Of a DNA stretch of 64,000 nt, positions 22,763 through 35,730 are shown one piece after another. Each line of letters starts with the position of its first letter. Positions within the stretch are counted from its first letter, which is position 1. Made by a program: the position numbers and the translations under genes. Source of the DNA: Byssochlamys sp. IMV 00236 (lineage: Eukaryota; Ascomycota; Eurotiomycetes; Eurotiales; Thermoascaceae). The notes beneath the pieces are model-generated. The model was not told the DNA's origin, did no database searches, and worked only from the letters and a program-made list of their open reading frames with translations. The stretch is from positions 434,001 to 498,000 of the forward strand of contig MSJH02000698.1 of the NCBI GenBank assembly GCA_001931875.2, read 5' to 3'.

Positions 22763-25700
22763 TCACGAGGCGACATACTTGCCCGCGACCAATTTGCGCA
22801 CCGTAGGAACTTCTTTCCATGTCTTTGTTTCCTGACTCTGGCTGGCAGCGGCCTCATCTGCAAAAGGATCGACATCCTTTGGCTCCTCCGTGGTCGCATC
22901 AGACAGGGTGGTGATACCAAGCCTCTTTCTTGCGTCAATAGACCGGACTTCAAACTTGGCTTCCACTTTCCCTTTCTTGGGCCAGCTTGACGAGGTGGAG
23001 AATCTCGCAAGGAGCTTGCCATCTGTACCTGCTTTCACCTCAAGCTCCGGGATCTTCCAGACAACTGCTGAGTGCTTGCGACGGAAAGAGGCTCCTGTGT
23101 TAGGATACATGACAGCACCAGTCGCGCGGACCACTTCGCGGGGCTGTTTTGTGACCTCGTCCTCCGGCGAAAGGTCCAAACCAACAGTGATGACGACATT
23201 CTTGAGAACTAATGACTGAAGCGGACCGGACGACGTAAATGAAGGATTGAGTGAGTAGGGTATAATGACGCTTGCTTGGAACTCCTCGATATTCCAGGCT
23301 GGGTTGAAGATGATGGGACAGTATGAGGAGTCCGAGGAATTGAGGTGTACTTGATATTTGAAAGCAACTGTCGGTAGCGAACGAGAAATGACAGACGGTG
23401 TAATGCTGTATTGACCTCTTTTCTCTTCGTCCCCCGATGGAATTTCATGGACGAAGTGAGGGTTGGCTGCCACTTTCTCAAGCAAAGGGAAATTTTCCAG
23501 GCGGACAACAGAGTTGGAGGGTATCTCTCCCGCTGGATTGTATGCCAGCGCCAACTCACCGACGACGAAAGACTTCGTGACTGCACCTTCGGAGAACCAT
23601 GCGCTGACAGTCTCCACAATCGAGGCGTTCAAACCAGGTTCGTGCAACTCAGGGTGGGAGACTGCTCCAGAGACACTGTGCAACGTATGAGAGGAGCGGA
23701 CCGAAGTGGTGTCTGATAAAGCATGTTCTTCTGCCGCGCTACCGGGCCGTACACCATGTCTACTTGGGGGGAGGGGAGAGACTGGAACAGAAGGTTCGGC
23801 ACTGCTGCCGAAACCGGGGATTTCCTGGCCCGGTAAAGGTGGATTAGGTATGAAGACAGTATTTCTGACGTCTCGCCGGCCTCTGATCGTGCCAGCATTG
23901 CGTCTGACCCCTGACTGTTGAGCTTGCTGTATAGAACGTCAGCGGAATCAAGGAGATCGGTGTTTGGTGTTCAATCATACCAGTCGCAACTTATTTGCCA
24001 TTTCGGTTATCGCTTGCTGAGCCTCGTTTTCATCTTCGCGGATCGGCTGGTCTCGAATTGTTAAGTTTAACCCCGGTTCCTCCAACCTATTGAAAGAATT
24101 AGTAATTGCAAGGTGAGCGTACACATTGTTTACTTACCCAGAAGCCTCTCTTTGCGCTCGTGTAATTTCATCGATAGTTTGTGGTCGTTCGGAGTAGCCC
24201 TCCGAATCTGTCTGCGGCTGCAAATATTATCAGATTTGTGGTTGGCACTAACATATCCTTTATACGTACCGGACTGGACGCCACATTTACTTCTGCTCCT
24301 GGATGATCTCCAAGCAATGTTCCGTTGGTACCGTTAGTAGCCGCTACATTGGCTTCTGGGGCTGGAGAGATCGCATCGAAATCTCCTCTAGCATTAGATT
24401 CACTTGGTCCCCGAGCATACTCAGGTTCCGTGATGATTGAGTCTTGAGGTATATGGCTACCGCTTAGCTGGTCTTGTGGCGGGGAAGATGTAGGCGACTC
24501 GGGAATCTGCATATCGCGCGATGAGTCGCCTTTCCTGAAAGGTACAAAGGGAGTCCGATGCTTCTTGTCTAAAGAGAAACTGCCACTAGGACTCGCGACG
24601 ATACTCTTTCTTCGGTTCATTACTGTACCCAACCGTTTCAGGCCGCCAAGGGGCGTGTGCCTAGGCTCTGGGACTATACCTATCAGATGACAATCAAACA
24701 AGCAGACTAGGTGCCTACATACCTGGTGGTGGTCTTCCGTGACCAGATCTTCCTGAGCGCTGACTCTCAGCATCATCTTGAATTCGTGGCGGAGGCGGAA
24801 GAGGAGATGTGGCAGCAGCCGCAGCAGCAGCAGCTGAAGAATCCTGTCGTCTGGGCACAGGCGCTCTTCCGCCACTGATTTTCGCAGCAAACGTCTTAAT
24901 CTCATCAGCGGTCTCAGTATTTAGCAGCACGTTCAAGCAGCTCTCTGCTGTCTGCCTGTTGCGTTCGATCTGATCCACCTCATGCGTCTCCAATTGCGTG
25001 AGGACGTCCCGCAGGTGATTAGATCTGCTCTCATCAATAGCCTGAAGCTGCTCAAAGACAAATGGAGCCCTGGAATCCCACTGCTGGTTGGCTTCTTCGA
25101 CCGCTTGTATCGCTGCAGCCATCTTATCTGCGGCCTTGGGACCTTTTTCCTTGAGCTTCTCCGCTTTCTTCTGGGCCGATTCAAGACTCTTTGCAAGCGA
25201 AGCTAGGTCGCTCTGGATCGTTGGCATCGTTTGAAGCTCACGATTTTTGGTTCCATATTCTTTCAGTGGGCGTTCGACATCCTCCTCGATTTTCTGCGCT
25301 AATGTCTCATGCGATGCTGCCAGCGACTCGGTGGATTGGACGATCCGCTGCCATGGAATTTGAAATACCCTGCCAGAAATCTTAGCGGACTGTCATCCAC
25401 TCTTCCGCTCATTCAAACCTGTCTTACCCTAGAGCCGCTCCGTTGTCCAATTGCGGGCGCCGTGCAAGCTTCCGCAAACCCTGAACGTATTGTTCTTCCA
25501 CTCGCCTCCGCTCCTGTCATAGAGTCAATCACACTTAGACAGGCAATTTGGAGCACCCTAGTGCCTGCGCAATTGGAGCATGGCGTACCTGAAGCCAATC
25601 CGAAATGTCCGTGTTGATCTTGTTGATAAGACGTATGCGGTCATTGAGCACGGCCGTCGCCTCGCTAGGCTGTAAACAAGCCTATTGCGCCAGAAGCAAG

Positions 25701-25788
25701 CATCAGTCGTGTGAAATCCAAGTTACTATACACCATTAGAGATGCACCTACCAGCAAAGCTGGGTATTCCTGTCTCGAAAGGTCCATG
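22763..25788 (-). CDS. syp1: Syp1-type muniscin (F-BAR plus mu-homology domain), early endocytic adaptor
   Basis: Eight exons (25788-25753, 25681-25589, 25513-25428, 25369-24723, 24679-24270, 24217-24138, 24086-23981, 23926-22763) close in frame and give 873 aa. The F-BAR domain (about 1-265) begins MDLSRQEYPALL and contains INTDISDWLQERRRVEEQY, VFQIPWQRIVQSTESLA and a long Lys/Gln-rich helix. The middle is Pro/Ser-rich, with an eight-alanine run and PTSSPPQDQ-type segments, likely for adaptor binding. The muniscin C-terminal mu-homology domain (about 590-873) has SVSGAVSHPELHEPGLNASI and ends AGKYVAS. Yeast Syp1 and animal FCHo proteins mark endocytic sites and bind cargo and Ede1/Eps15. The gene is divergent to the kinase at 26347. 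Confidence 0.9.
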
Positions 25789-26346
25789 GCGGTTCATGCG
25801 ACGAGTGTTCAGTAAGATTGGATAGGTGAGGGGGTCATAACAATAAAGTAGCTATGCGGATGGAATGATGTTTAGAGGACAATTGATGAATCCAATCATA
25901 CAGGAACCCGCCAGCCAGCTGTGTCTGGCACACACGGTGATATCTGAGGGAGTGAAGAAGGAAGAAGTGATGCGACCTCGTCGCACGACTGCTGTCTTGC
26001 CTGACAAGGCTGGCGGCGGCTCTCCGGGCTTCGGACCGGGACGGGGAAGCTTAGCGAAGTCACATGTCATACGTAGAGTAATAATACACTCCAGCATACC
26101 CAAAGCGAACACTGGATGCATCAGTGACGCCGGAAAAGGAAAGCAATATATGATCTGATCTAAAGCGGAAAACAGGCCATCGTATTTCTTGTCCTTTGTC
26201 GATTTTGAGGTGGCTCTTGCACAAGGAGGAGGCATTGAGAGACATACAGTACATTCGCTGCCTGCAGCTCAACCCTCGGACCGCTTCAGTTGTTAATGAC
26301 GAAAGCTGCAAAACATCGTATTTAGATTATTGCTGAGCACCATATT
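25789..26346. promoter_or_regulatory. Shared upstream region of syp1 and the Csk1-like kinase
   Basis: 558 bp between two divergent start codons. Frames on both strands here are short shadows. No specific motif stands out. Confidence 0.35.
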
Positions 26347-27788
26347 ATGGCCACACAGAGTGACTGGAAAGCCACACTTGGCTTCACGGACAGACTAATT
26401 GCAATACAATCCATGTAAGTGCACCAAGCAATTACAAAAGCAGACGCCCTGCATCGGAACATTCAATGCCCTTCAGAAACAACCCATCTTATACGTTGTT
26501 TTTAGCACAACTGCCTATCGACGAGCTTCGCCATCAGCTTCATTCGCAGAAGCACAGTCGCAAGCAAAAAGATATGAGAACGAAGCTTATGAGAAGGCCA
26601 CCTCAAAGGTTAGTCTTCCTGGGATGTTGGCTCAGTGCCAGGTCTGTTTGCTTATGTAATACCATTCAGGAGGAGTATGACGAGTTATGCCAAAAAGTGA
26701 TCGACGAAGCTGAAGCGACAGACTCGGTGGCTGCGGTGATAAGCAGTCCTAAGTTACCTGAGAAACGGGATGAGGAGGAAACATCCGAGAAAGGTATAGA
26801 TATTGGCCAGTTTAAAAACTGCATCCATCATGAAGATGGGCTACAGTCGACGATCTATAAGTCGAAAACCGAGGATGGACGTCTGGTTGCTTTGAAAGTG
26901 ACTACACCCCATCTGATGACTGCACCTCACGATTCAAAACGCGAGATCAGGATTTTGCGTGAGGCTGCCGGGGACCATGTCATCCCGCTGCTGGAGTCAT
27001 TTACTCTGGGAGGCAGGCTCATTCTAGTGTTCCCATTTATGAGACATGTATTTGAGGACTTGCTACACGGTGATATTCTGACGGTCGCCCAGATCAAATC
27101 GCATCTGCGTGATCTGTTCCATGCCTTGGCGCATGTCCACTCGCAGGGAATTATCCATAGAGATGTGAAGCCGTCAAACATCCTATTAGCATCACCAGCG
27201 GGGCCTGCCTATCTGGCTGACTTCGGGATTGCCTGGAAAGAAGGAGATCCTGACTCTGAACCACCAGATCAGAAGATTATAGATGTGGGAACAACATGTT
27301 ACCGGCCGCCAGAGATCTTATTTGGCTCTAAGACATATGACACTTCTTTCGATCTTTGGTCTGCTGGTTGTGTGGTTGCCGAAGCCATCGATGTGAATCA
27401 CAAACAGCTCTTCGATTCTGGGCCTATTGGAAGTGAGCTGTCGCTCATTTCGTCTATCTTCCAGACCCTGGGAACTCCTAATGAAAAGACCTGGCCGGTG
27501 CGTGGGACAATTGCAATAGGGTGTAAGTGTGATACTGACAAGAAGCACAGGAGTGCATAAGACTTCCCGACTGGGGGAAAATGGAATTCTATGAGTATCC
27601 CCCTAAAACGTGGGAGGAAATCTTGAAAGGAGCTTCGTCCAAGGGCCGCGACCTAGTGAGCAAGCTAGTTTGCTACGAGACCTGGCAGAGAATCTCAGCT
27701 ACAGAGGTGTGAAATCCAGTTTCATAGGATTTGAGTTTCGAACATTAACAATACGCAGGCTCTTCACCATCCGTTCCTGACGACGTGA
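26347..27788 (+). CDS. CDK-family protein kinase, Csk1-like (CDK-activating kinase type)
   Basis: Five exons (26347-26414, 26506-26608, 26670-27497, 27551-27706, 27759-27788) give 394 aa. The first exon encodes MATQSDWKATLGFTDRL and splices to TTAYRRASPSASFAEAQ. The kinase domain has the ATP-anchoring Lys in VALKV (Lys133), catalytic HRDVKPSN (Asp222), DFG at 241-243, and RPPEI in place of the usual APE. The C-lobe ends in ALHHPFLTT. The glycine loop (about DGLQSTIYKSK) lacks the normal GxGxxG. Kinases of this kind phosphorylate the T-loop of CDKs, as S. pombe Csk1 does for Cdk1 and the Mcs6/Cdk7 CAK. Assignment to Csk1 rather than another CDK-like subgroup is likely but not certain. Confidence 0.82.
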
Positions 27789-29489
27789 GACGTTTTGGAC
27801 GGTATCGGACCCCGGGGCACGTCCCGTCAAAGTTCGGGTAGACCATTTCATTAATTTAGCGAACGATGGAGCAGGAAAGGAGATCTTGCTCGGCCGTCAT
27901 CTAAATATGATACACTCACCTTAGCACCTGGTTCAACCCTCTTCAATAATCTAAAGTTCTGGAAAAATCTCGGAGAAGCGAAGATCACCTAATATGACTA
28001 TCGCGATCCACGCGCCTTTTATTTCCGAGGATCAGCCTTAGTACACAGCATGATGCCATGATCGCAACAGAAGTCGTATTGGAAAGGTGCCAGCGGAGAC
28101 CCTGGCCTTAAACTATGGTATTTGTAACGCTGAGTCGTCAACGGCAGTTCGTTTGTTTCGCCGATGCCCAAGGAACTCCCCGAGGCTGCCGAGGCCAAGG
28201 ATCAAAATACACCGCTAGACTAATAATATCGAGTGGAGCGGTCCAATCAATCCTCAAAATCACCAAGGACTGTGATTCCCCACCTGCTAGAAGACACCTC
28301 GTGGTGGCCGGTATTATTATCTCCACGACGACTGTGCTCTACACCGACGTCAGTGCGACGGGGGCGAGATTAAATTATTATCAGATAGCCGGCAACATGC
28401 GAATAGCGGCCTGGATAGGATCCCGAGTACCATCGTGCTCTTGTGGCTGATTGCACTGACCACTGTCCGCAAAGGTGTCCAGCTGCATCACAGTGTCAGA
28501 GGATGTACAGTAACTAATACTGCCTTTGATGCTTTGCCCGACTGGATGATATTATTGCCCGAGGAACTCATGGACACCCCTGGTTTCCATTTTTGTTTTG
28601 TTTAATGTTTTCCACTGTGACGGGGGATCCCAACGCGGGATATCAGGCCAATCATGGCCATAGTGCCTGACGCTGCGAGCACTACTCCTGGGAAAAACCA
28701 CGCATTGGGACTGAATCAGTGCTTTTTCGGAGGGTCCTCTTGCCGGATCTTTCTAGCGGCGAGAAAGCCCGGTGCCGTTCCTGGCGCTTTACTTCTTTAG
28801 TGTTATCCTTGGAGCCACAGTCGACGAGGAGCCGTGGATGGCGCCGGATAGTCTGTTTGATATGCGCGGAGAAGCGAAGGGATTCCTCAGGGCGGCGAAC
28901 AACACCACCAATTGGGGTCTGGTCATCCTGTCATGTCCTGTAATAACCAAGAGCGGTATTATTACGGGCCAACAATTTCTCCCCGAAATACCGTCATCCC
29001 GTCTCAGATGCGGGTATTACAGCCGTATATTACGCAGTAAAACGGCCCATCGTTACAGTACAACCGCCCGGCCGCCCTGGCATTCACTCTCCTCCATTCT
29101 TTCCCTGCAACCCTCGATTTCTCACCCCCACGGCGACTTCTGTTCTTCTCCTTCTTTTCGTCCTCTCCCTTGGGCACCGCCTTCATTCCCTTTCGTGGTT
29201 TTCATCCACGACTGCATTCTTGCGGCCTGGTTGCTCGTCGCCCTTCTTTTATCGACCTGCACAGGCTGTAGTCTGTTGCCCTTCGTTATCCCTCCTTCTC
29301 TCGTCCTCGAGTAGGACATAGCACATTCTTTGAACGCGGCGAGAGCGCGCCTTCGTGGCAGTGGCCCCTTTGCGCGTCTCTATCGATACTGCTTAACACA
29401 TTCACAGGTCGCCTTCGACAGATTCACTACTACACATCACCACAGTCGTCGTACGACAACGCGATACAGCGTTCCCAGATAGATCCATC
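27789..29489. other. Long gene-free region upstream of the SH3 membrane protein
   Basis: About 1.7 kb without a convincing gene. Frames at 28115-28450 and 28772-29314 lack motifs and read through pyrimidine-rich tracts (29085-29310) typical of a fungal promoter and leader. A CCAAT box lies near 28650. The region is probably the promoter and 5' leader of the gene at 29490. Confidence 0.45.
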
Positions 29490-31706
29490 ATGGTCCACGG
29501 TCATAGCCATCATGGCCATGCTGCCCACAAGAGGCGGGGTTTGATTGACAATATCCTGAACGGCTTCGGCGGCAGCGACGATGGTGACGCAACTGAGAAC
29601 AATATCAATGACACTGGCGACAATGAATACGACAGCAGAAAGGCCCCTAAAGTTGTCTATGTAACGATGCCTGCAACTTTCGACGGCCCGATCGGCGGAT
29701 ATAAGACGATGGATAACAGCGATTCGGGAGATTCAGGAGCTGGAGCTGCCGTGGGAGTTGGTGCTCCTGTTCAGCAGACGGCTGGATCTGAACAGGCGAC
29801 CAGCGCAGCGGCCGGAGTAGGAGGTGCCGTAGGAGTTGGAGCTCCTGTTCAGCAGACACGCACAACAGAACGTACGGAACCCGCGTCAAAGGCCACGGAA
29901 GAAGCAACTCACTCGGCGAAAGAATCGAACAAGGCTCCAACTGCAATCGAGCCATCGACTGCGACTGCTACCGCAGATCAAATTACTGCTATCACCCACG
30001 CGGGTTCGAGGACGTCTGCGGTTCAAACCACTCTGCAAACTGCTGTGGCTACGGCTGCGACCGCTGCTACTGCTGCATCATCCTTGACCAATGCTGCAGC
30101 AGGTATCAACCAGGCTGCTGCTACAGCTTCAGCTGCTTCTACTTCAACTAGCACCAAAGACTCGAGCTCTCAGGGCATGTCAGCCGGGGCAAAGGCAGGA
30201 TTGGCTATTGGCATCATCGCTGGTGTCATAATGATCGCCAGTCTGCTTCTCTTCTGGCTTCATAAGAAGAAGCAACACCAGAAGATGCTTGCGGAGGATG
30301 ACGAGAAGTCCTTCGCAGCCCCTGCACCCCCTGCGCCTAGTGAAAAGCCAGTACCTGCTCCGCCTCCACCAATGGTGCAGTCGACGACACCTTCGAAGCC
30401 TCCTCAGCTCAATGTCCGCCCTATCACACAGTTTGCGCCCGATCTCAATATGGAAAGCAATCCCGGTAACGCAAATCCTGCTGCTGCTGCTGCTGCCGCT
30501 ACTGCCGCTACTGGTGCTGTTGCAAATGGCATGGTATCACGCAATCTTACCGGTAACTCTGTCAGCCCGCCGACTCCTCCAAAGTCTAGTGGAAGTCCCC
30601 AGAATCCTTTCAGCGACCCCGTCAATCCCTTCGGAAACCATGCGGCGATGCCTAGTCCTCCAGCCTCCTCTGCTGCGAGTGACGCTTCTGAGATCAGCAG
30701 CGCAGACATGCCTATTCGCGACTCAGGCGTACTGCCTGGAGGTGCTGCGATTGGCGAAACTGCAGCTGGTGCTGCGATTGGAATTGCTGTGGGAGAAGCC
30801 ATCAGTTCCGCCCAAGAACGAAAGGATCAGCCTCTCAACGGTCATAAATTTGAAACGAGACCAGCATCCCCAGCTCCCACAGGTCCCTTACCGCCCAGCC
30901 CGGCAGGCTCTGTCAGTGCAGGTGCGGTTGCGGCTACTGGTGCGCCTGTTCCTGGCGGACCTCCCCCAAGTAACGTCCACCGCGTCCAACTGGATTTCAA
31001 CCCTTCAATGGACGATGAGCTCGAACTCAAGGCTGGCCAGCTTGTCAGGCTTCTTCACGAGTATGATGATGGCTGGGTAAGTTTTCTGCCCTTTCTGTTA
31101 TGACTATGGAACTAACAAATGACCCAGGCTCTCTGCATTCGTATGGACCGTTCTCAACAAGGTGTTGCTCCTCGAACCTGTCTCTCTGCTCGCCCGGTCA
31201 AACCTCGGTCTCGCCCATCTGGCAGTGGGCCCGCTCTTCGTGGCCCTCCTCCGATGACGGGCCCTAATGGGCGCCCGATGTCCCCAGCTGGAGGTCCTGG
31301 GCGTCCGGCACAGTCCCCTCGTTTCTATCCCCAGGGTGGTCGTTCCATGTCCCCCGCAGGCCCAGCACATGCTGGACCCCCTCGTCCGCCGCCCCAGGGC
31401 CGACCTATGTCTCCTGCTCAATTCCCAGTCTCGCGTTCTATGTCTCCCGGACCAGGATTTAGACCTCCTCCCCAGAGATCTATGAGCCCGGGACCTTACG
31501 GGCCACCTGGTCTGCAGAAGCCGTCCGCGCCGGTCAGCCAGCGGAGACGTAGCAACAGCGCCAGCGGAATTGTTGGAAACTACTCTCGCAATGGTCCTCC
31601 AGCGCCGAGTCCCCTAGCTGGACTCCCTCCGAGATCCCAAACATCAGATCTAGGAGCGAATCGTGGGCCTATCGAGAGGAAGCCAGTCCCGGGCCAAGCA
31701 CTGTAG
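29490..31706 (+). CDS. Single-pass membrane protein with C-terminal SH3 domain, function unknown
   Basis: Two exons (29490-31076 and 31128-31706) give 721 aa. The N-terminus is His-rich (VHGHSHHGHAAHKRRG) with no classical signal peptide. A low-complexity Ala/Thr/Ser region contains a duplicated unit (GAAVGVGAPVQQT at about 85-97, then GGAVGVGAPVQQT at about 111-123). One transmembrane segment at about 235-257 (GLAIGIIAGVIMIASLLLFWL) is followed by a basic KKK stretch. The cytosolic part is Pro/Ala-rich and then has an SH3 domain (about 496-552: RVQLDFNPSMDDELELKAGQ, HEYDDGW, CIRMDRSQQGVAP). After it come five or more RSMSPG/RPMSP-type repeats. The layout suggests a cell-surface or wall-facing scaffold with a cytosolic SH3 module, which is inference. 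Confidence 0.8.
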
Positions 31707-32732
31707 TTGATCTAGCAATATGCCATGATCAACGTGCTATTGACGACTTCCGTCAACTTAACGCCCACCCTGAATGAAATTCGATATTGTTCTTCGTCCG
31801 CGACGAATTGCCATGGAAATCACCGATTCAACAGACGACAACTTTCTTTTCTGCGCGTCTCCTGTCTATATTGATCTCGTACATCACCGGGTTGTTGTGC
31901 ACTCGCACAGTTGAGCTAGTCGCAGAAGAATGAGTGGATGGAACCTGAGGTTTCCCGATTCAGTATGCAGTCCTCCTGGAGGAGGCCGAATTTGTCTCTA
32001 CTTTTGTTTATTATCTCTTCACTGTCCAACTCCCCATGTTCTATCATTTGGTCATTGTCTGACCTCTTTGTCACCTTTCCCTTCTCTGCTGGGACCACAG
32101 AGTCTTCTGGTCACATTTGACCCCTTCATTTCTAATACCCCCGGTTACGAGGCCGTTGACAGTGGTCATGTTTTATCTTTGTCCCATATTGTACCACTAC
32201 GTTGCAGCTTCTACATTTTCTTTTTGCGGTTAGAGGCCGCCGAATGCATGTCATTTTTATTCTTCGTTTCTCTTTTTTGTCTGATACGGTGGCAGCGAGC
32301 TAGATCTCTTGGCATTTCTTCAGGAGCATGGTCCAGTCATACAGTTCCTCTCGGATCATCTGTTCCCATAGCGACGATTAGAAGTGAAAAGACCTAGTGT
32401 CGAACATCGAGCGGTGACATGGCGACAATAGCGTTACTGCACAGTGCACGGTATATGCCACTCCATACTATCAAACTTTCTACTGTATCCATTTCACCGC
32501 CCAGCATGAGCATTAGCATAGCATAGCCGCGTATATCCTACCAGCTTACAATGTACATACTTGAAAACCAAAGATTACGCTAGGCAGTAGTATCCTACGG
32601 CGTACGCAGGGACGGTTGCAATTCTCCACCAACAATCCAAAGATGGTAGATTGAGGTGTTGTAACTTTTAAATGCATCTCGTCTGATCGTATCCAAAATT
32701 GAGACGGCTAGCTATCTAATCTAGAAATGGTA
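31707..32732. other. Intergenic between convergent genes, no gene seen
   Basis: About 1 kb holding the 3' ends of the SH3 gene and the first OPT gene. A 155-codon frame (31930-32397 +) is a pyrimidine-rich, low-complexity translation without motifs. It is most likely 3' UTR. Confidence 0.45.
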
Positions 32733-35234
32733 TCAAAGATGCGGTACTCCGCCGCTGGCAAGAATCAGGTTCACGATACTGATCACTCCTTCACCAAGGA
32801 TGAGCCCCGAAGCCAAAACGATTACGGTTGAAGACGACTCGTCTTCTGCTTCTTCATCTAGCTCTTGTTCCTCTTCCTCTTCATTTACGTCCACCTCCAC
32901 CCCGCGGTCGCTGGCGATAGCCTCATCAGTGGTGCATTGCGTTCTTCTATTCGGTTTCCGACGAAACTGAGTCGCTCGTGGTCTCTGGTCCTTCCAGCCC
33001 CACCACCAGGCGATGAGACCGCCGATAGCGCGCGCCAGAGTGAAGGAGGGCACATTATACATTCCCACCGCGACGGCGATGCCGCCAGGAATCCAGTTCC
33101 TCCAGGGCGCAGCGCGACGGCCCTTACCTACGGTGGAGGGTGCACCAAGGATGCGCAGGATAGTTAGGACGACGAAGATCGCCCCCATGATCATAGCTGC
33201 CTGCCAGGCCATCGGGGGCAGACCCTGACCCGTGACGAGGCGTGCCGTGAATATCCAGACATATGCTGTGGGTATCTGGAACATAGGTCCTGGCACGTCG
33301 TAAACATGGACGTACATCTTGTAGACGACTGTTGAAATCACAGCGCCGAAGAGACTGCCAATGAGCTGGCCGTAGAATTGGGCCTTCGGGCTGGCTCCAA
33401 GAAGATGGCCTGTTTTGAGATCCTGCATCATATCACCGGCTTGGAGGGCACCGGATTCGGAGACAGCGCCGGCCAGGAGATTCGTTACGATTGCGCTTCG
33501 ACGCGTGTGCTGAGATGCCGGTGTGACAAGTGAGAAAAGTAGCTGGGTGAGTTTGCTGATTCCGGAAACTGGGTTCAGATCGGTCTCTCCCAAGGCGCGA
33601 ACGCCCATCACCGATAAGATAAGCGCAAGAAGGGTGGCAATTGTGGAGAGGAAAGGGGATATAATGTCTCCGAATGCGATGTGGATGCAGACCACATTCA
33701 GTGCCAGTGTTAACGGGAGGAGGATGAGGACTGTTCGCGTGGAGATGAGTTGCGATGGCGGCGCGTCATCCTCATCTTCGTCGCTGGCTGGATTCTGTAG
33801 CCGACTAGCTGGTGCCAGAGATGCGTCTGACAAGGGGTTGAGAATAGAGTAGTTACCGGACGAGGACGGCCTGAGTCTCCTCAGGGTCCCTTTCCAGTCT
33901 CTATGGATGGAAAGCAGTCCGGTCTTCCATTCAGGAGCACGGTGCACGATGGGTTTAAGGATGAGCCAGCCCAGACTGACAATGGAGTCGCTCAGCATGA
34001 TAGCCAGAGATACCCACACGATCCAGCCTTTGCTTCCGGTCTCCCAGTTGTCAACAGGGCCCGATGCCCATCCTTTCTTCTTTGCAAGGGGGGACAAAAT
34101 ACCCCAGCCTAGCACGGCTCCGAAAAGCATGTGCATCGAGGTAGAGGGGCCCATAATGATACCTTGACCGACATATGCTGGTGAAGGGTTCAAACTCCAC
34201 AGCCAGTGGGATGAGAGCGAAAGTCCAAGGATTGGTATATCCCGTATTTGAGGGACGAAGTAGGAGAATAATGTCTAACGCTCGTCAGCCACAACGAACG
34301 AGAAGGAAGCGCACGCGATATCATATCTTACATAGAAAGCAGAGAATGCAAAGGCGCCGATAAGCATCCGGATGTTTGACGTCCAGTTCTTTCGCCTATC
34401 TGCTCTGCTCTCTGTTGTTCGTATCCTGCGCAAAGGACGCGCGCTCCGCGACTGATTAGAGGCTAGGAGTCCCTCGCCTTCTGGCCCATGTGCAACCTGC
34501 TCGTGTCTGTTCTTCGCCTTTTCATCTTTTGCGCCGCCATGTAGAACCCTGATCATCAATGCAGTCGCTGTGCCACTGGGAAACTTCAATTTCTCGCGCA
34601 CAATAACCTCCTTTCGCAGAGGGACTGCGAACACAACCCCAAACAGACAGACTCCAAGGCTCCATACAACCAACTTCCAGAAACTGACATTCAGTGGACC
34701 ACCTTCACCTTTACCACCATCTCCACCTGGCCCGTCCTCGCCCTCGCGGAGCAGATACTCCAGCGCAGGTATCACACCAACGAAGCCACACCCCAGTGGC
34801 ATCGTCCCCACTGCTCCCGCTACAGTCTGGATCAAGACGTTCTCAATCGGACTGAAGGGAAATGAGAGATGTTTCGACAGCGCCTTGAACATGGCGAATC
34901 CGATAAGGGATGATGGCATCGCCATACTACTGACCCAACCGGTTTGTAAGCCAAAATAAGTATTAGAGAACGTTATCAGCGTGCCGATGAACAGGCCGAC
35001 AAGGAGCGAACGCGGCGTGAAGCTTTGCCCTGACGTGAAGGCTTGCCTTGACGTGACGGTTTCACGCTGAGTCGTGAATTCGACATTATTGTGGCCTTCT
35101 AGGACTGCATCAGCATCACAGTGACCCTCGTCTTCCGGACGTCCGCAGTTGATAGTGGAGTCCGAAAGGAAAGATAAATTGTCAGCAGCATCGTGCGAAG
35201 CATCGCCAGCCATATTGATGGTCTGATAATCCAT
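32733..35234 (-). CDS. OPT-superfamily oligopeptide transporter (first copy)
   Basis: Two exons (35234-34332 and 34274-32733) give 814 aa. The ATG at 35234 (MDYQTINMAGDAS) was chosen because the frame upstream starts only with GTG. After a polar N-terminus (about 75 aa) there are 12-16 hydrophobic segments. Family landmarks are FTPRSLLVGLFIGTLITFSNTYFGLQTGW, PFSPIENVLIQTVAGAVGTMPLGCGFVG, a basic/acidic loop after LKFPSGTATALMI, AYVGQGIIMGPSTSMHMLFGA, and LLGASPKAQFYGQL. Splicing gives AFSAFYTLFSYFVPQIRDIPILGL. OPT proteins are plasma-membrane proton symporters for small peptides, or for metal chelates in the YSL branch, which this sequence resembles. The substrate is unknown. The cytosolic loop near the C-terminus is very acidic (EEEEEQELDEEAEDE). 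Confidence 0.88.
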
Positions 35235-35730
35235 TCTACCAGCGATGTCCGACACGAAGGGCCTCTTTACAAGTAATCAGGCGTAGAAACGCCCACGAAG
35301 CTGTGGCCAGGGATGGAGTTGTGGATGGAGGCGATTTGAGGGGATTTGGAGATTCGTTCGTCTTATCATGACTAATCCGCGATAAAGCTGAGTTAGCATG
35401 ATGTCAGCCCGCGCATTCATATCGAGGTAATGTGAGAGAGTATGTAGACTTGTAAATAGTTCCATAATACTTATTTCTGTCGCAAGAAGACTTAATTATT
35501 GCAGGTATATCTACCTACGTTGTTTTCCTTCCATGTAACACATGGATGGGGTAGCAGCCGTCGCACCATCCGCGGTCGCGAGCATTTGCGCAGATTGTAG
35601 ATCTCGAAACTAACCTGAGATCAGTAAACCCTGGAGGTTTAGGGGACCGGCTTGTTTCATGGTGCCAGGGTCCCGACTCTGTGCAGTAAAGAGAATTACA
35701 TGCGAAGATCTAGTGTGCAATCGGATTACC
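35235..35730. promoter_or_regulatory. Shared upstream region of OPT gene and histidine phosphatase
   Basis: 496 bp separate divergent start codons. No strong motif is seen, and the frame at 35277-35465 is a shadow. Confidence 0.35.

Noticed and set aside
28772..29314. 180-aa frame before the SH3 gene
   Set aside because: It reads pyrimidine-rich leader sequence into low-complexity Ser/Pro/Leu with no domain. It is most likely promoter and 5' UTR.
31930..32397. 155-aa frame after the SH3 gene
   Set aside because: It is a T/C-rich, low-complexity translation in the 3' region without motif or plausible splice partners.
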